Below are positions 10,440 to 22,845 of a stretch of DNA of 64,000 nt, one piece after another. The position numbers were made by a program, and so were the translations under genes. The notes beneath the pieces are model-generated. The model did no database searches. It saw only the letters and a program-made list of their open reading frames with translations, and had not been told where the DNA came from. This stretch comes from Pyrus communis (lineage: Eukaryota > Streptophyta > Magnoliopsida > Rosales > Rosaceae): contig NC_084814.1 of NCBI RefSeq assembly GCF_963583255.1, positions 24,347,315 to 24,411,314 on the forward strand, in the 5' to 3' direction. Each line of letters starts with the position of its first letter. Position 1 is the stretch's first letter.

Positions 10440-12331
10440 ATATATATTAAGGTTTATTTGATAATCATTCTGCTTCAAATTTTAATTTTCAGTTTTTTTG
10501 TTATAAATAGAGGAGAAATACCTTGGAAGGGATGTAAAAGAAACGTACAGAAAATGATATACAAAATGAAATTAAAACCTAAAAACTATTTTAAGTTGTT
10601 TTCTCCTGTAAACAAGGGGTTGAAATCTAATAACTAAAAACAAAATAGTAATCAAAAGGTATATTCAGTTTCACATATGAAAATACCATACATATTTCAT
10701 GCCAACATATTAGCCAACTTAGTATCTGAGATATACAAAGAACAAATTAAGCCACCCTTTCGAGTCAGATTAGTCCAAAAGGCAACTTCCAAATTTGTGA
10801 TAATCTTTTTTAAACATACAGAACGAATACGACATATATCATCCCTCTTTCTCATAAGGGTTTACTGGATATGTACCTGTCATACACAAGTCATTATAAT
10901 GGCCACTAAGATAATTAAGTGGCGTAATCACTTGGCGATGGCGGCAAAGTTGACATGAAAGGAGAAGAATTAAATCAGATTAGTTTAAACATTTGGATTG
11001 GTGAATATCTAGTCATTAAATTATAAGCTTTTCGGTGATCACGATATTTAGTTTTTAATATAACTTAAAATTTATGTCACAAAGGTTGTAGATACCGGTT
11101 GAGCAAAGTTCCTCACCAATATACCTACATTCAGAATTTTATTGTGGCGGTTTCTCAAACGAATCATGCATTACGTACATGACAATGCATATTTAGCTTA
11201 CTCATTTAGCTCGGAATAAGATTGCAAGAAAGTTCTTTCTCAAAATTTATACATGTATGACCAACATGTTTCATAGGTTGTAAACAACTTAACGAGTAGT
11301 TTTTTCTTTTAAAAAAAGGGATCAACTGCTGGTTTTGCCACAATAGTCCACATTTTCGAGACCAAGAAGGCTCACAGAGACATTTCAGTCTTCCTATGTC
11401 CCATTGTGTGATTCACAGAGGCACTTCATTGGTTGTAAACAACATAATGAGCAATGACCTACCTTAATTATGTCAGATTGATTGTTGGGCTCTTCTGCCG
11501 TCTACCCTGGCTTATGTCATAAGAAATACTAGTTTAGGTACTTCAAGCCTAATGGCCACAAACTGGGCCTATATTTAACAGCTCCCGCCCAATTATTAGT
11601 TTTTCAAGCCCAATGTTATACAAGAAAATCCCATGTAAAACCAATTAATCACACAATTCCAAATGATGAGAATACATTCCACCTAGGGAAACCTAAGCTC
11701 TTTTGATGTCGCCTCGTCTGCTAACAATGGTTTGTTGTGATCTCGTTTGAAGGTGATGACATTACATATGCCTCAAGTGCAGGTTTATTACGTCGGTCAT
11801 CTTTGTGGCAAATTTGTATCAGTGGTACCTTTGCTTTTACTAATAGTACTAGTGCTTGTGGTAGCTATTTAGAAGATTATCGTTTATACTTGTTTATGTA
11901 AATTATCTCTAAATTAATGTATTGATCACGAAAAAAATATACCCACGTGTGGCAATCCTTGTAACCATTCTAATGTATCAGTGAAATATATCTATCGCTT
12001 CTTGTCATGAAAAAGAGAAACCTCTCGTCTCTTTGATTAGCTTTTATGATCTTTTGCTTAAAAAGTGTATTTGTGAGAAATAATTTTCGCACATATATTC
12101 TTTTCCTCTCTATAGGCGTCCCACTTTATTTTTAATTATTGAATCTAATAAAGTAAGAAACAATTTAAAATATGAGAATACTAAAACAATAAAATAAAAT
12201 TTACAGAAATCATTTCTCGATCTCTATTTTCTCATCTTTGATTGTATGGTCACTAACCGTATGGGAAGCCAACCATGAACCAATTCACAACCCAAAAGAA
12301 CAATTGCTACTTTTTCTATTTTCACACCAAC

Positions 12332-12734
12332 AATACTTGATTACTCAAAGATGAGTAGGAACTCCTACTCAAAATTCCTCAAAATTGTGTTCGTTGTCAA
12401 TTTATAGAACTTCATGTTTATAATCAAGACCGTTCATATTATAAATCACCCTATAAATATCACCTCTACAAAAAATCAAATAAAATTAAGGTCATTTAGT
12501 CATCAAATTGTTTAAAAGCAAATGAACGGTATTGGTAAAAACATTACAAACTGTCTATGTATTTGCTACAATAGATTGTTTAAACGACCTTAGTTTTAAT
12601 TTATTTTTTGCAAAGATGATATTTACAGTGTGATTCATAGTGTGAACAGTTCTGATCATAAGTACAAAACTCTGTGTTTAAAATATAAAGAATTTTGAGT
12701 AACAATTCATACTTATCTTTGAATGACCAAGTAT
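12332..12734. mobile_element. Foldback/MITE element with long inverted repeats
   Basis: The left end reads ATACTTGATTACTCAAAGAT and the inverted right end ATACTTGGTCATTCAAAGAT. Homology continues to ACTCAAAATTC, and a second inner pair (GGTCATTTAGTC region against TAAACGACC) extends it. It is about 400 bp and non-coding. Confidence 0.7.
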
Positions 12735-13021
12735 TCTTCTTTTCACACAACAGTATGAATCATCATTGTTCTAGAACTTTATATCAAACATGATCAAAGG
12801 ATGGGTCATTGGATGCCCTAACGCCAAATGAGTTAATCACGTGTGAACTCCAACCGCAAATAAGCCAAAGTCTAATGAGAGAAGGCATGTGATTTACATA
12901 TTTTGACCTTCTTCTCAAATACCAAACCCCATGTTGAAAAAATTGGAATGAAGATCATAAAGCTCAGGAAAAAAAAATGGTCGTAAGCAGAAATTGAAAG
13001 TTTGTAGATCCAATCAATATT

Positions 13022-13588
13022 GAGCATGTCAAATTATCAGAGGGACAAGCAAGGTGCTCAATTTCACCAACATTGATATTGTTCCTAACTTATTAATTAC
13101 CACATGCACAATTCGTTAAGTATGAGGTTTTATTACTCTGTATTAGTTGAAGTGGAGTTAGGATATTTAAATTCTTCTTTTCTTAGAGATACAATCGATG
13201 TGAGATATTTTCAACATGCACCTTCACATGGGACCCAATTTCACATGTGTGAGATATACAGAACGGCAACCATGTGAAGCCAAGGGGACTCACACTATAT
13301 GCAGGGCCTAGGGACCCACCGTCATTGCGCAGGGCCAAAGGGATCCACCCATCACGTAGCAGTACGGGTCTGCTCCCTGACTCTGATACCATGTCAAATT
13401 ATCAGAGAGACGGGCCAAGTACCCACTTCCAACAACATTGATATTGTCCCCAACTTGTTTATTACCACATGCACAATCCGTTAGATGTGGAATTTTATCA
13501 CAAAATGTCACAGTATTAGTTGGAGTGGAGTTGTTTAAACTCTTATTTTATCAGAGATACGATTGATACGAAATAGTTTAACATAGCA
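13022..13588 (-). mobile_element. TRIM-type miniature LTR retrotransposon
   Basis: Two direct repeats of about 190 bp lie at 13027-13216 and 13392-13583. Read on the minus strand they begin TGTT and end GACA, as LTRs do. Directly after the minus-strand 5' LTR comes TGGTATCAGAG (13391-13381), the primer-binding site for initiator tRNA-Met. Only about 175 bp separates the LTRs, too little for gag or pol. The flanks TAGCA and GAGCA match at 4 of 5 positions, a decayed 5-bp target duplication. The LTRs differ at many sites, so the insertion is old. Confidence 0.88.
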
Positions 13589-14029
13589 TGTATTTGATAT
13601 ATTTTTTTTTTATGAACTGAAAATATCATTACCAAGGCAAAGATACCAACATATGTTTGATTTGATGTCATAATTCGGAAGATACCTCTTTAACTAACTT
13701 GTTTTTCTAGATCAATCGGGGCATGTTGAAAAATCTTAACCTCCCCGTTTTATGCAAATTATTCTTTTACTCATGTCGCTATTGACGTTGGATACATGAT
13801 CTTTCATCAGCTCATCTGTTCAAATTTTATAATCTATAAATTAATTTGTGTCTCATAGTCAACCCTTTCTAGTAAGCCTTGCATAAGCCATGCATCAGCC
13901 ATGCATCAGGTAGTAGAAAATTTAATATCGGATTTATATATTTAATTTCTAATTGCTGCTTTCTCAATTCTCATCGTCACTCATAACATAGCTTAATAAT
14001 AAAACAAGGATAATGTCTGAGAAATTAAA

Positions 14030-14165
14030 CTTTTAAATCAAATTTATAAATTAAATAATATATCATCAATAAAAAATAAGCATATTAATAAATATTAAGT
14101 AATAATTTAATCATCAACATTCATATCATCTGATGCCAAATTTGATTTAAAATTTTAATCTCTTC
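14030..14165. repeat. Dispersed AT-rich repeat family, copy 2
   Basis: It shares the word order of the copy at 2650-2775: AAATCAAATTTATAAATTAA, then an AATAATATATCATC block, then TAATTTAATCATCAACATTC. It lies just downstream of the CLE gene. Confidence 0.5.
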
Positions 14166-14648
14166 AATTTTGGATATAAAATATTAATTCATTTATGCGT
14201 ATGATATATATTGCACATATTTCGATATCCGTGACAATTGGCATGCCGTGCCGTCACAACCACTCTAGTTGCTTTCATTTTCATACGAACAATTAACTAT
14301 TAATCAGAGTAAGACAGCCAAGAAATCATGTAATTCAGTGAGATCGATCGACCTTTCCTTTATTTCTGGCCAGAATATTTAGTGATCCATCGTTCAGCAT
14401 GTTGTTGTATGGTGAAATCTCTGTAGTCATACATGCACATGATGATCATATGAATGGAGTGCACGTGAAAATTTATGATTAATTTGAAGGAATTTTCACG
14501 AATAATACATGTGAAATTTTTTATAAATATTTCACTAGACATTATGGGATTTATTTCCTTTTTGAATTAATATTTGATTACAATGACATGAATAATACAC
14601 AAAAGCTTAAGAAAAAAAATAAAAACTAAAAATGAAAAAACCTTGTCA

Positions 14649-15014
14649 TCAATGGTGCAATGGGTTTGGACCGGTGGGAACAAGGCGCATTTCAGAACCA
14701 TAACGAGGGTCGATCTCCGTTCCGCCCAGCTCCGGCCGCATAGGCACATATTTGTAAGGATGATCCTTTTGACGTTGCCCGTTCCGGTGGACAAATGGGG
14801 CAAAGTCAAATTTAGAAGCCAATAGTACTTTCCGGTTGCTCAAAGTGTAACGACGATCGGAGCTGCTGAGAGAATATGCTGCTGCTTGCGTAGGGTTTAT
14901 GTGGTTACTGCTATTTTTGGAAACGAGATGAAACCAACCGTGGACGGATAACAAGATCAATGAGAGCCAAAGCATGAGACTAAAGAGGTGAGGAATAAGA
15001 AGCTTGGAAGCCAT
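14649..15014 (-). CDS. CLE peptide hormone precursor (CLE9/10/12/13-like)
   Basis: An intronless 121-residue secreted prepropeptide. Residues 1-26 are a signal peptide with a Leu-rich core (LFSLMLWLSLILLSVHG). A variable middle follows, and then the conserved approach EIDPRYGSEM. The last 12 residues (110-121) are RLVPTGPNPLHH, a complete CLE dodecapeptide directly before the stop. In this family the peptide is cut out, its prolines at positions 4 and 7 are hydroxylated, and it is sensed by CLAVATA1/BAM-type receptor kinases in meristem, vascular or nodule signalling. The motif is closest to the RLVPSGPNPLHH/N group (Arabidopsis CLE9, CLE10 and CLE13), with Thr for Ser at position 5. The exact orthologue is not assigned. 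The ATG at 15014 is the first one before the signal peptide. Confidence 0.95.
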   Translation of the reverse strand: MASKLLIPHLFSLMLWLSLILLSVHGWFHLVSKNSSNHINPTQAAAYSLSSSDRRYTLSNRKVLLASKFDFAPFVHRNGQRQKDHPYKYVPMRPELGGTEIDPRYGSEMRLVPTGPNPLHH

Positions 15015-15234
15015 GGAAGGGGAGGGAGGGGATGAAAAATAGAGAGTAGTGCATGGAGAACAAAGAGACAGAGAGAGAATTTGATCTGAAAATTGTGGGA
15101 ATAAAAGTTGTTAGGGTTTCTGTGTTTTAGAGAGAGGGTTGAGGGTTTTGGAAGCTTGACAGCTTAAATGTGCTATAACTTGGAGACCAACAAAGCTATC
15201 TAGCATAAGAAATGCTTGATAATCTGGTAAGAGG

Positions 15235-15236
<2 letters not shown>

Positions 15237-15288
<52 letters not shown>
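15237..15288. repeat. (GA)n microsatellite upstream of the CLE gene
   Basis: A perfect GA run of about 52 bases (CT-rich on the CLE strand) lies about 220 bp before the CLE ATG. It would fall in a leader if the TATA motif at 15426-15433 is used. Confidence 0.9.
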
Positions 15289-15289
<1 letters not shown>

Positions 15290-15425
15290 TTGTAAGGCAA
15301 AGGGCCAGTAGATGCGGGGAGGGGGGGGCAGGATTGTCGAGCATTCTTCTACCAATGAGACTACCTTTGCGTTCAAGGAACCAATTAATTAGGGCCATCA
15401 AAAGTGAAAATTGTCAAACCTTTGG

Positions 15426-15433
15426 TTTATATA
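15426..15433 (-). promoter_or_regulatory. Candidate TATA box for the CLE gene
   Basis: The minus strand reads TATATAAA at 15433-15426, about 410 bp before the ATG. It would place the GA tract in the transcribed leader. This is weak evidence, since TATATAAA is common in such AT-rich DNA. Confidence 0.35.
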
Positions 15434-15811
15434 TTGCGGTGACCCGAGAAGATGATGAAAAAATACATGGGATGAGATTAGGTCCCATTACTGTTGCAAC
15501 ACTCTAGAGCAACAGCCAACATATCTGCTTAATTTGAGGATTTCTTTTGTAGTTAACCTACAAACTCCATGATGAGATCGACTCATGATTCCGTTTTCAT
15601 ATTGATTCCAATGGAGTTTACTTGCAGGTTTTGAATTACAAGTTTTTTGATCTATGCAAATTTGAGTTAGGTTAGTTGGTCAAGTGTGACCCTCCTCTAG
15701 TACTCGAGATAATATCTCCCTCTGCGTATATTAGTATAGGATATTGCCTTCATCTTGTAAAATATAAAATATTGAGTTTTTTGAATTACAATAGTACATG
15801 TATACAGATAG

Positions 15812-16010
15812 TCAAAATGCCCAGTGGTAAAAGACGAATTTGAGGCCCGTATTACACACGACACATCCTGAGTTCGATGATGGTGCTAGTGAATTACATA
15901 ACGGTGTCCAATGGGAGGCTGAAATGCATCTGTGAGTCTTCTCGACCTCCATAAACGTGGACTATGATGACGAAACCACCAACTGATCCCCTTTTTATGA
16001 AAAGACAACA
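15812..16010 (+). mobile_element. tRNA-derived SINE-like sequence
   Basis: ATGCCCAGTGGTAAAAG resembles an A box, and CCTGAGTTCGATGATGG a B box about 50 bases later. A non-coding body and a T/A-rich end follow. The layout matches SINEs; target duplications were not found. Confidence 0.5.
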
Positions 16011-17864
16011 TTGTGGGATGCCGAGGTTTGTGGACTCAGCCAGTCTGGTCTTAGCTTTGAGCATACTCTAGGCTAGCTAGCTATGAACAATTTGACCATC
16101 ACAATTGATCACATATGTTTGTTTCATGCTAAATAAACAAAATTGGAAGATTGACTCTTTCATTTTTTAGATTTTATATATAATTTTCATGACATGTGGT
16201 AGCTTGCTTGTTTGACCTTATTGTCACGAGGGATCGAATTCAATTCATGTTCGAGTTTTCAATTCATATTCACACGCTTAGCTACATATATGCCATAAAT
16301 ATGTTAATGCACGCTAAGTAATTGCATGGGAGGAAACAATTCCTTTGCTTTCCATATACTCTTTCTTTTTATATATTTTCTTTGCTTTCATTTGTTTCAT
16401 TGGTTTTTGTAAATTTGATCCTCTTTTGAACTAAACAAAAGTCGCAACAAAAAATATATTTGACAACTCAACTTTTCTTTAAACACCTAGCTGATTAATA
16501 TAATAGAATTCAATTTTACTCGCGTTTATCATTATAAAACACCTAAAGAATCATCAAACGGTCAGACAATTTTTTCAATCTGAATAAATATTTGCACGGA
16601 GGTAAAAGATGGAATATATGATTAGCATTGTATTGCTTTATAGATTGATTAGAGTTCTATTAATTTACAAATTGGTTAGTACTTGAGCGCTGTTGTTATG
16701 ACGAGACATTTGAATGTCAATGCACTTTTTTGGTGCATAAAATGGAGTGGAATAAGCAAATACCAATACGAATATAGAATTTAGCAAGTTACACAAAGAT
16801 CCAATATGGTTGTGTGTGCAAGCACGATCTCCAAAGGCATTATATCCCCTCTTTACTCTCTCTCTCTCTCTCTCTCTTCCGGGAATGGGCATGGACATTG
16901 AATTGCCTTTTTTCCAAGATAAAAGCCTCTTGTCGGGTGGACTAAATCCATGGAGACCATGGATTCAGATCGCCATATGGCTGGCAAGCAATTAACATGC
17001 CGTTTTACCTTCCTTTTTCAAGGGGAAATTTGGTATTTGTCTGGTTAGGTTACCCTCGTACAAAGGAGATACTAGCGTGGAGTGCCCTTCTTGGTCTCAA
17101 CCACTTTGCCTCAGTAGGACAGTATGCCCTACATGGCAACCGGTCAAATCATTTTCACGAGAAATACTTATATGACACGAGACAACGGCCGTGCTTAGAA
17201 GGTTCTTGTCCTTCTATTATCTTCTCTGACCACAATCAGCCACGTGGGGTTGCCGACGTGGCCCAACATTTTTCATCTACTTTTCTTGGATGACATTGAC
17301 CTCTTGGATCTCAACTCTTAACACTGTTTCTGGCCCATTCCTTTTTTACTTTGAAAGCACAAAGTTCAAACAAGTTGTTGGCCATCTCAAAAATTGAGAA
17401 AATAAGGGTGTTGATGGCAAATTCTGTAATTTTAAGAACACAAGAATTTCCACTGATTTACCTAAATTATACCAACTCTCATGATATTTTTAGCAACTTT
17501 ACAATAGTTGGTCCGTACCGGGAGGTAAGTTCCAATACGCCTGCCTCATGAGAACAAGGTTTCAAATTCCCCTTTCTCCGTCAACAGCTGATCCACGGCC
17601 TAAATCCTAGCAAAACCATCGGAATTCAGTGTACAAATCCTTCAAAGGATACTGAGTCGATGAAAATTACGTGAACTGTTGCATTTGTCACACTAAATCT
17701 GCCAGCAAAGACTCGAGGAGTAACAAACGAAGCCAAGACCAAGTAAAAATCAGCAGTACTCCACCTAATACACAAGAAAAGGAAAACTGCACCTACGGTG
17801 CCGACCTAAGCACTGCTTTTGATTACTTTGGACCTTTCAGATCCTCGAAATCCATACCGTTCAC
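16011..17864. other. Intergenic region, no gene recognised
   Basis: A CT microsatellite lies at about 16856-16878. The 98-codon ORF at 16997 lacks any family resemblance and shows no coding neighbours or splice sites. A stretch at about 17510-17660 with AAGGTTTCAAATTCCCC may be a further SINE relic. Nothing else was supported. Confidence 0.5.
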
Positions 17865-17909
17865 TAAATCAACCTCGTCAATAGCACCAGCTTCGGCGTT
17901 CAGATCATG
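17865..17909 (-). repeat. Degenerate duplicate of the TFIIE-alpha C-terminal coding sequence in its 3' UTR
   Basis: Just after the TAA (17914-17916), the minus strand repeats the coding segment 17930-17982. CATGATCTGAACGCCGAAGC in the UTR matches CATGACTTGAACGTCGAAGC in the exon. The offset is 73 bp. The copy is open in the +1 frame (HDLNAEAGAIDEVDLVNG and onward) to a TAA near 17827. Confidence 0.85.
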
Positions 17910-17913
17910 TTCT

Positions 17914-20900
17914 TTAGCCTTCCTCCCAGTCTATATCATCCTCATCGTCCGCTATAGCATCAGCTTCGACGTTCAAGTCATGGACCTTATAATTTTCTGC
18001 ATTACCTGTGGTGTGTATGAGAAAAGATGTCAAACAACAATATTCAAGCACATCAATGAAGAATCTGTCACAATGCATTGTCAAAATTTGTACTTCTATA
18101 CAGAAATGAACTACGAATCTAAAACTTGAATATGCATACAACATAAATCAACACATGTATTGGCTTAATGACCACGTGCCATTCTCATTGTTTGTCAAAA
18201 TTAACTGAATTAGAGGAGGGCGATTCAAATTAGAGAACAATCTGAAATTGAACACTGATTGCCAAATAATAACATTTACCTGTTACTGGAGCCTCTTCCC
18301 AGTCTACATTACCTTCTCCTTCATCCTCGCGCTTTGACTTCATGCCAACCCGACGATTAGGAGACATTGCGGAGGGACTATCAGAGATCTGTGTTTCCTG
18401 TGCTTTCTTAGCTTCTTCTTCTTGCTGTCTTTTTATTAGAGCAGCATAATATGCTTTTAAATACTCATCCTGTAAAACAATGAAGATACAATTAACTCAA
18501 AAGTTTAATTAATTAATTAATTTATTTTGAAGGGGGTCTCAAAGCAAGAAATTATTGCACAAACCTGTATATTTTTCTCATTATTCTCGGTACTGAATTT
18601 TTTGTCTTCTGAGAACTCTGGAGCTGCTACACTTCCAATGGCATCCATCTTTTGCTCCTGCTTGACCTCTCCACGTTGTTCTTTTGTAAGGTTCATGCCT
18701 TGCTTGATCATCCAAGGTGGCAAAACTTTCAGGCTTGTACCATCAGCTTCAGATTTAATATCCTTTCCTTTTCCTTCAACCCCAGAGAAATCAACTTCAA
18801 CCTGCAAACGGAGATATTTCAAATCCTCACAGCTGATGCAATTACCATATAGTCATTACTGTCAAATAAAAAACAGTTATCGCAAACACACCTCAAGGCT
18901 AAGAGACATGATTCGATTTTTGGAGGGAGGGGACAAGACTTACCTTTGTATCTCCAAGAAAGGGCATTGGCGTTCCACCGTATCCCATCCCATGAGAAGA
19001 TTTGGAGGGATCCATGGCACTAGACTCACCATTCTCCGCACGTCTAGCAGCACTTGCTCGCGCTTCCCAAGCTTGGAGACTTCCAAATTCAGGAGGAGAT
19101 AAGTCTTTAACTCTATTAATTTGGTCCATTAGAGGCTTCAGCTGTACCTGCATTCATTTCATTTATCAACTCAGAGAACCATTAGAGCAGTAGAATACAG
19201 AATACACGAGTACAGTAAAGCGCATCATTACATATCAAAATCAAGAAAAAGACAGAGCAAAAACCTCCATCTTTTGAAGCAAGTCTTTTAATTTTTCACG
19301 TCGCCGCTTCCTTGCATTGTCGTCTCCATCTCCTACTACTTCTTGCGAAGCTAGCTTGTCACTCTCAGCCACAAGTTCTCCATTGCAACTTTCACAATGG
19401 AAGTACTCATCCTCCATAGACACCAGTTGCAGCGCATCTAAAGCGTTGTATCTAAAGATTTGCGCTTGCATGCATAATTCAAGTATCAAAATGAGGAACA
19501 CACAGAGAAACACACAGGAAAAAGAAGAAACAGTTGAGACCTTTTCCCACAGTTGGGGCATACATATTCCTGAACTGTGTTCTTGTCCTCCAACTCATCT
19601 TTCAGTTTTTTCCGCAAACGGTGCAGTCTGTACCTTACCACATCATATATCTGAAATATACTCTAGTTTAGGCCTTAACCAAAAAAATAGAAGCCAGTAT
19701 TTTATCAGCAATTGATAAATTGAATAATCAAGTCAAGCCAGCAAAACTTACAACATTGATTCATTCGCCATCTAGTTATCGATCTAAATGTTTTTTGTTT
19801 TGTTTACAATTAGTCAATTACATAACTAAAAATAAGAAAAGAATCTAGATACATCTGTATACAAAATCTATAAAACCAACCTGTGCATAATCCAGACAGC
19901 AGTAAGAGTGAGTGTGCATCTTAACTTTCTCTTCCCCTTCTTTTACAGGTGGACCATCTCCTGAGGCAGCAATAGCTGCATTGTGCACCTTTGCACCCTT
20001 AGCTGTCTGCAAAAATTAATGATATAAGGAATAAAACCCACATAAAGGGTTACTCGCCAAATAGGGCAGCTTGTTAATCCATATCAATCAACAGCAACAA
20101 GAAGCAAGATTTGTTCCGTATAAATTACTAGACGTCAACCTTTATATATAAGGGAAAGATTACTATAATTCATCAAATAGAGATCGATGGACTACTAGGA
20201 CAACCACAATGCACAAACTACGAATATTAATTGGAATGGCAGAATCATCTAGCATAACCTAAAATGAAATTTCACAAAAAGCAATCCCTCATTACATCTT
20301 CCATCATAAGATTAAAGGTGCAAACGACCTTGAGGGCTTGAGTGTCCAATAGATCAAAAAATAGTGTTAAACAATAACAGAACATATATACAGAGTAAAT
20401 TTTATTTATAAGGAACAAGTGTTAATAACAAGGTGTTCTTGCAGGTTTAAGCAAGTTGTAAGCAAAAAAATTGATTCCCTGCCTTCACAACAATATCTAA
20501 TTACCTTTTTAAACCTGGTAACGCAGGCTATAATTGGATCCTATAAACCTGATTAAACCCTCATATATGAAGACTACAATAACCTGGTATGTCAGCTTGA
20601 CCTGCCTCAGGTTAATCAAATGCAATCTAGTTCTTTCAGGAAAACTATACAACTATTTCTCTTTTGACACTTTTATACCAGGGCCTTTCTTGTTAGCTTC
20701 TGGGATTTGAGAAAATAAATTCTCTTGAACACATATGCACACATACTGGTGTTTATCTCTTTCTATTGTACCTCATCTTTTAAGAGGTGTCATATCAGAG
20801 TTTATCTGGTTACTGTCCAAGTCACATGGGTTGGACTTGGATCCCCCTTTGTGCTTTTATCTTAGGGTTGGGGATAAAGTGAAGTAACAGCTAAGTGCCT

Positions 20901-22711
20901 AAGACCATTCTCTTATAACTGGCAAACCCGTAAAGCCATTAGACAATTTGGACCGAGGGGCCTCAAAGCTCCAGCATTGCTGTAGGAAATCTTGGTTTAC
21001 TCAATTTCTATTTGAAATGACTAATGGTACAAACTAGATTGAGCACTAGGATCACTTACAAGTGAAAGATACCTAAAAATACAGATACCGACATTGATAA
21101 AAATCTTGGTTTACACAAAGGTTGGACTTGGATCCCCCTTTGTGCTTTTATCTTAGGGTTGGGGATAAAGTGAAGTAACAGCTAAGAGCCTAAGACCATT
21201 CTCTTATAATTGGCAAACCCGTAAAGCCATTAGACAATTTGGACCGAGGGGCCTCAAAGCTCCAGCATTGCTTTAGGAAATCTTGGTTTACTCAATTTCT
21301 ATTTGAAATGACTAATGGTACAAACTAGATTGAGCACTAGGATCACTTACAAGCGAAAGATACCTGAAAACACAGATACCGACATTGTTAATATTCTTCT
21401 TGGTTTAACCCTTCAAGCATGTAGAAACTTCTCTCCGTTTTTGTATATTAATATTCACAAAATGAATCAGAATAATACGTAAAACTCATCAGATGGACCA
21501 AACCAACTGGTAACCAAAAAGCATTGAATAATACACAATAACTAAGATCAAACGAATGACCTCTCTCCTATGATCTCTGGTGACCAGTTTTTCCTCCTCA
21601 AAAAATCGCAAAGTACGACGAAGTTGCTTCGAGTGCAGTTTCAAGTCCTTTGCCAAATCTTCTTCCCTTACCCATTGTCGTCTGGCATCAAAACATCTAA
21701 ATATTACTCACAAGCAAACAAATGACAAATTATAAAAGCTTGTGCACCTTCACCCTCAAACACACACACACGGAATCACCCATGTAATGCACAATAAAAA
21801 CCCTCATAGCAATGTCTATGCTAGGTTTTGTAGGGCCCATTTGGGATTGCTTGTGGACTGGAATAATTAACGTGTTTTCAGATAACCAAAAGCGCTTCTC
21901 ACTACGAATTCATTTGGGACTGCTTTTGTAGGAAGCACTTATGCTTATAAGTGCTTTTGCTCATAAGTCCAAAAATTCAAGAGCTTCCTAGAAAATCACT
22001 TCTACGATCCAAAGGGGCTTTCAAATTTTTCTGCCAAACGTAGTGAGAAGTGCTTTTGGTTGTAAACATGTATTGTTAGTGCTTCCAGAAGCAATCCCAA
22101 ATATGCCTAGGTTTGACAGGAAAACTTAAAATGCTTATGGGTCATAGAAGCACTTTCTGGAAAGCAGGAAACACCAAACATGTGCGAGTGCTTTTCAAGG
22201 AAGCACTTGGGTAATCAAACTCACACACGAAATTCAACCAAATTAGTTGCTCATAGCTCACTTCACCAACCCTAATTCACATTTTCCCTCTCCAATTACT
22301 CAGTCAGTAATCGTAGTTACCAATACTCTGTCACTCCACATTTCTACGATTTCGGGTTTCAACCAACTTAAAAATTTCATCTTTCAACCTAAAAACGCTG
22401 CCTTAATCCAAAAAAAAAAAATACAATTAACTTCACAAACCTCGATAGAGCATCCAGCACGACCACCGCAATCCCCCGATTATCGCTCCGTCCGGTCTTG
22501 GGCTGATTCTCCCCTTTCGTCGGTATGTCATCGTAAAACGCCCTCGCAGTAAGCTTCACCAGCCTGAATTCCGATTGAAATCACCAAGAAGATAATCAAA
22601 TACGACATTAAAATTTCTGCAGTTTTAAATGAGAGCGCAAATTGATCGATTTAATACAGAAACCCTAGGGGAGTTCAAGAACGACTACTTGTTGAACGGC
22701 TCGATGCTCAT
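17914..22711 (-). CDS. Transcription initiation factor IIE subunit alpha (TFIIE-alpha)
   Basis: General RNA polymerase II factor that helps recruit TFIIH to the pre-initiation complex. I joined ten exons: 22689-22711, 22441-22563, 21561-21681, 19881-20006, 19541-19650, 19265-19451, 18944-19147, 18565-18801, 18280-18469 and 17914-18005, all with GT-AG ends and matching phase, giving 470 residues. Residues 1-89 (MSIEPFNKLVKLTARAFYDD onward, with QLRRTLRFFEEEKLVTRDHR) are the winged-helix TFE domain. A zinc ribbon follows with C162, C165, C187 and C190 (CPNC ... CESC). The C-terminal half is charged and low in complexity, ending in an acidic ADDEDDIDWEEG tail. Exon 1 codes only MSIEPFN and two bases. 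It is head to head with TAF2. A partial tail duplication follows the stop codon. Confidence 0.95.
20830..21395. repeat. 291-bp tandem duplication in TFIIE-alpha intron 3
   Basis: The block starting GTTGGACTTGGATCCCCCTT begins at 20830 and again at 21121, a period of 291 bp. Comparing by eye over about 270 bp, I counted only about six differences, so the event is recent. It lies between exons 4 and 3 (20007-21560) and has no ORF. Confidence 0.92.
21831..22107. mobile_element. hAT-like MITE in TFIIE-alpha intron 2
   Basis: The ends read TAGGGCCCATTTGGGATTGC and, inverted, TAGGCATATTTGGGATTGC. The flanks CTAGGTTTTG and CTAGGTTTG suggest an 8-bp-class target duplication. The interior is rich in AGTGCTTTT/AAAAGCACT words. 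It matches an abundant small element that I recall from Rosaceae genomes. Confidence 0.7.
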
Positions 22712-22803
22712 CGTCTACGAATCAATTTCCGGCGAATTTCTTCCGATTTTTGAATAATTTCTCTCTCTCACTGCTGCGTGCGCGGGTTCAGTAGGGCTAC
22801 TGC

Positions 22804-22845
<42 letters not shown>

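Larger units (their letters stand above)
8964..13021. other. Gene-free stretch with foldback elements
   Basis: No gene was recognised. ORFs here (for example 93 codons at 10677) have no domain and lack coding character. The stretch holds the inverted-repeat elements listed at 10061-10439 and 12332-12734. The rest is AT-rich DNA in which I saw nothing else. Confidence 0.55.

Noticed and set aside
13027..13583. Cassandra-type TRIM
   Set aside because: The LTRs contain no 5S rRNA-like promoter segment, so only a generic TRIM call is supported.
16997..17293. 98-codon ORF
   Set aside because: No family resemblance, no promoter or splice context, and composition not clearly coding.
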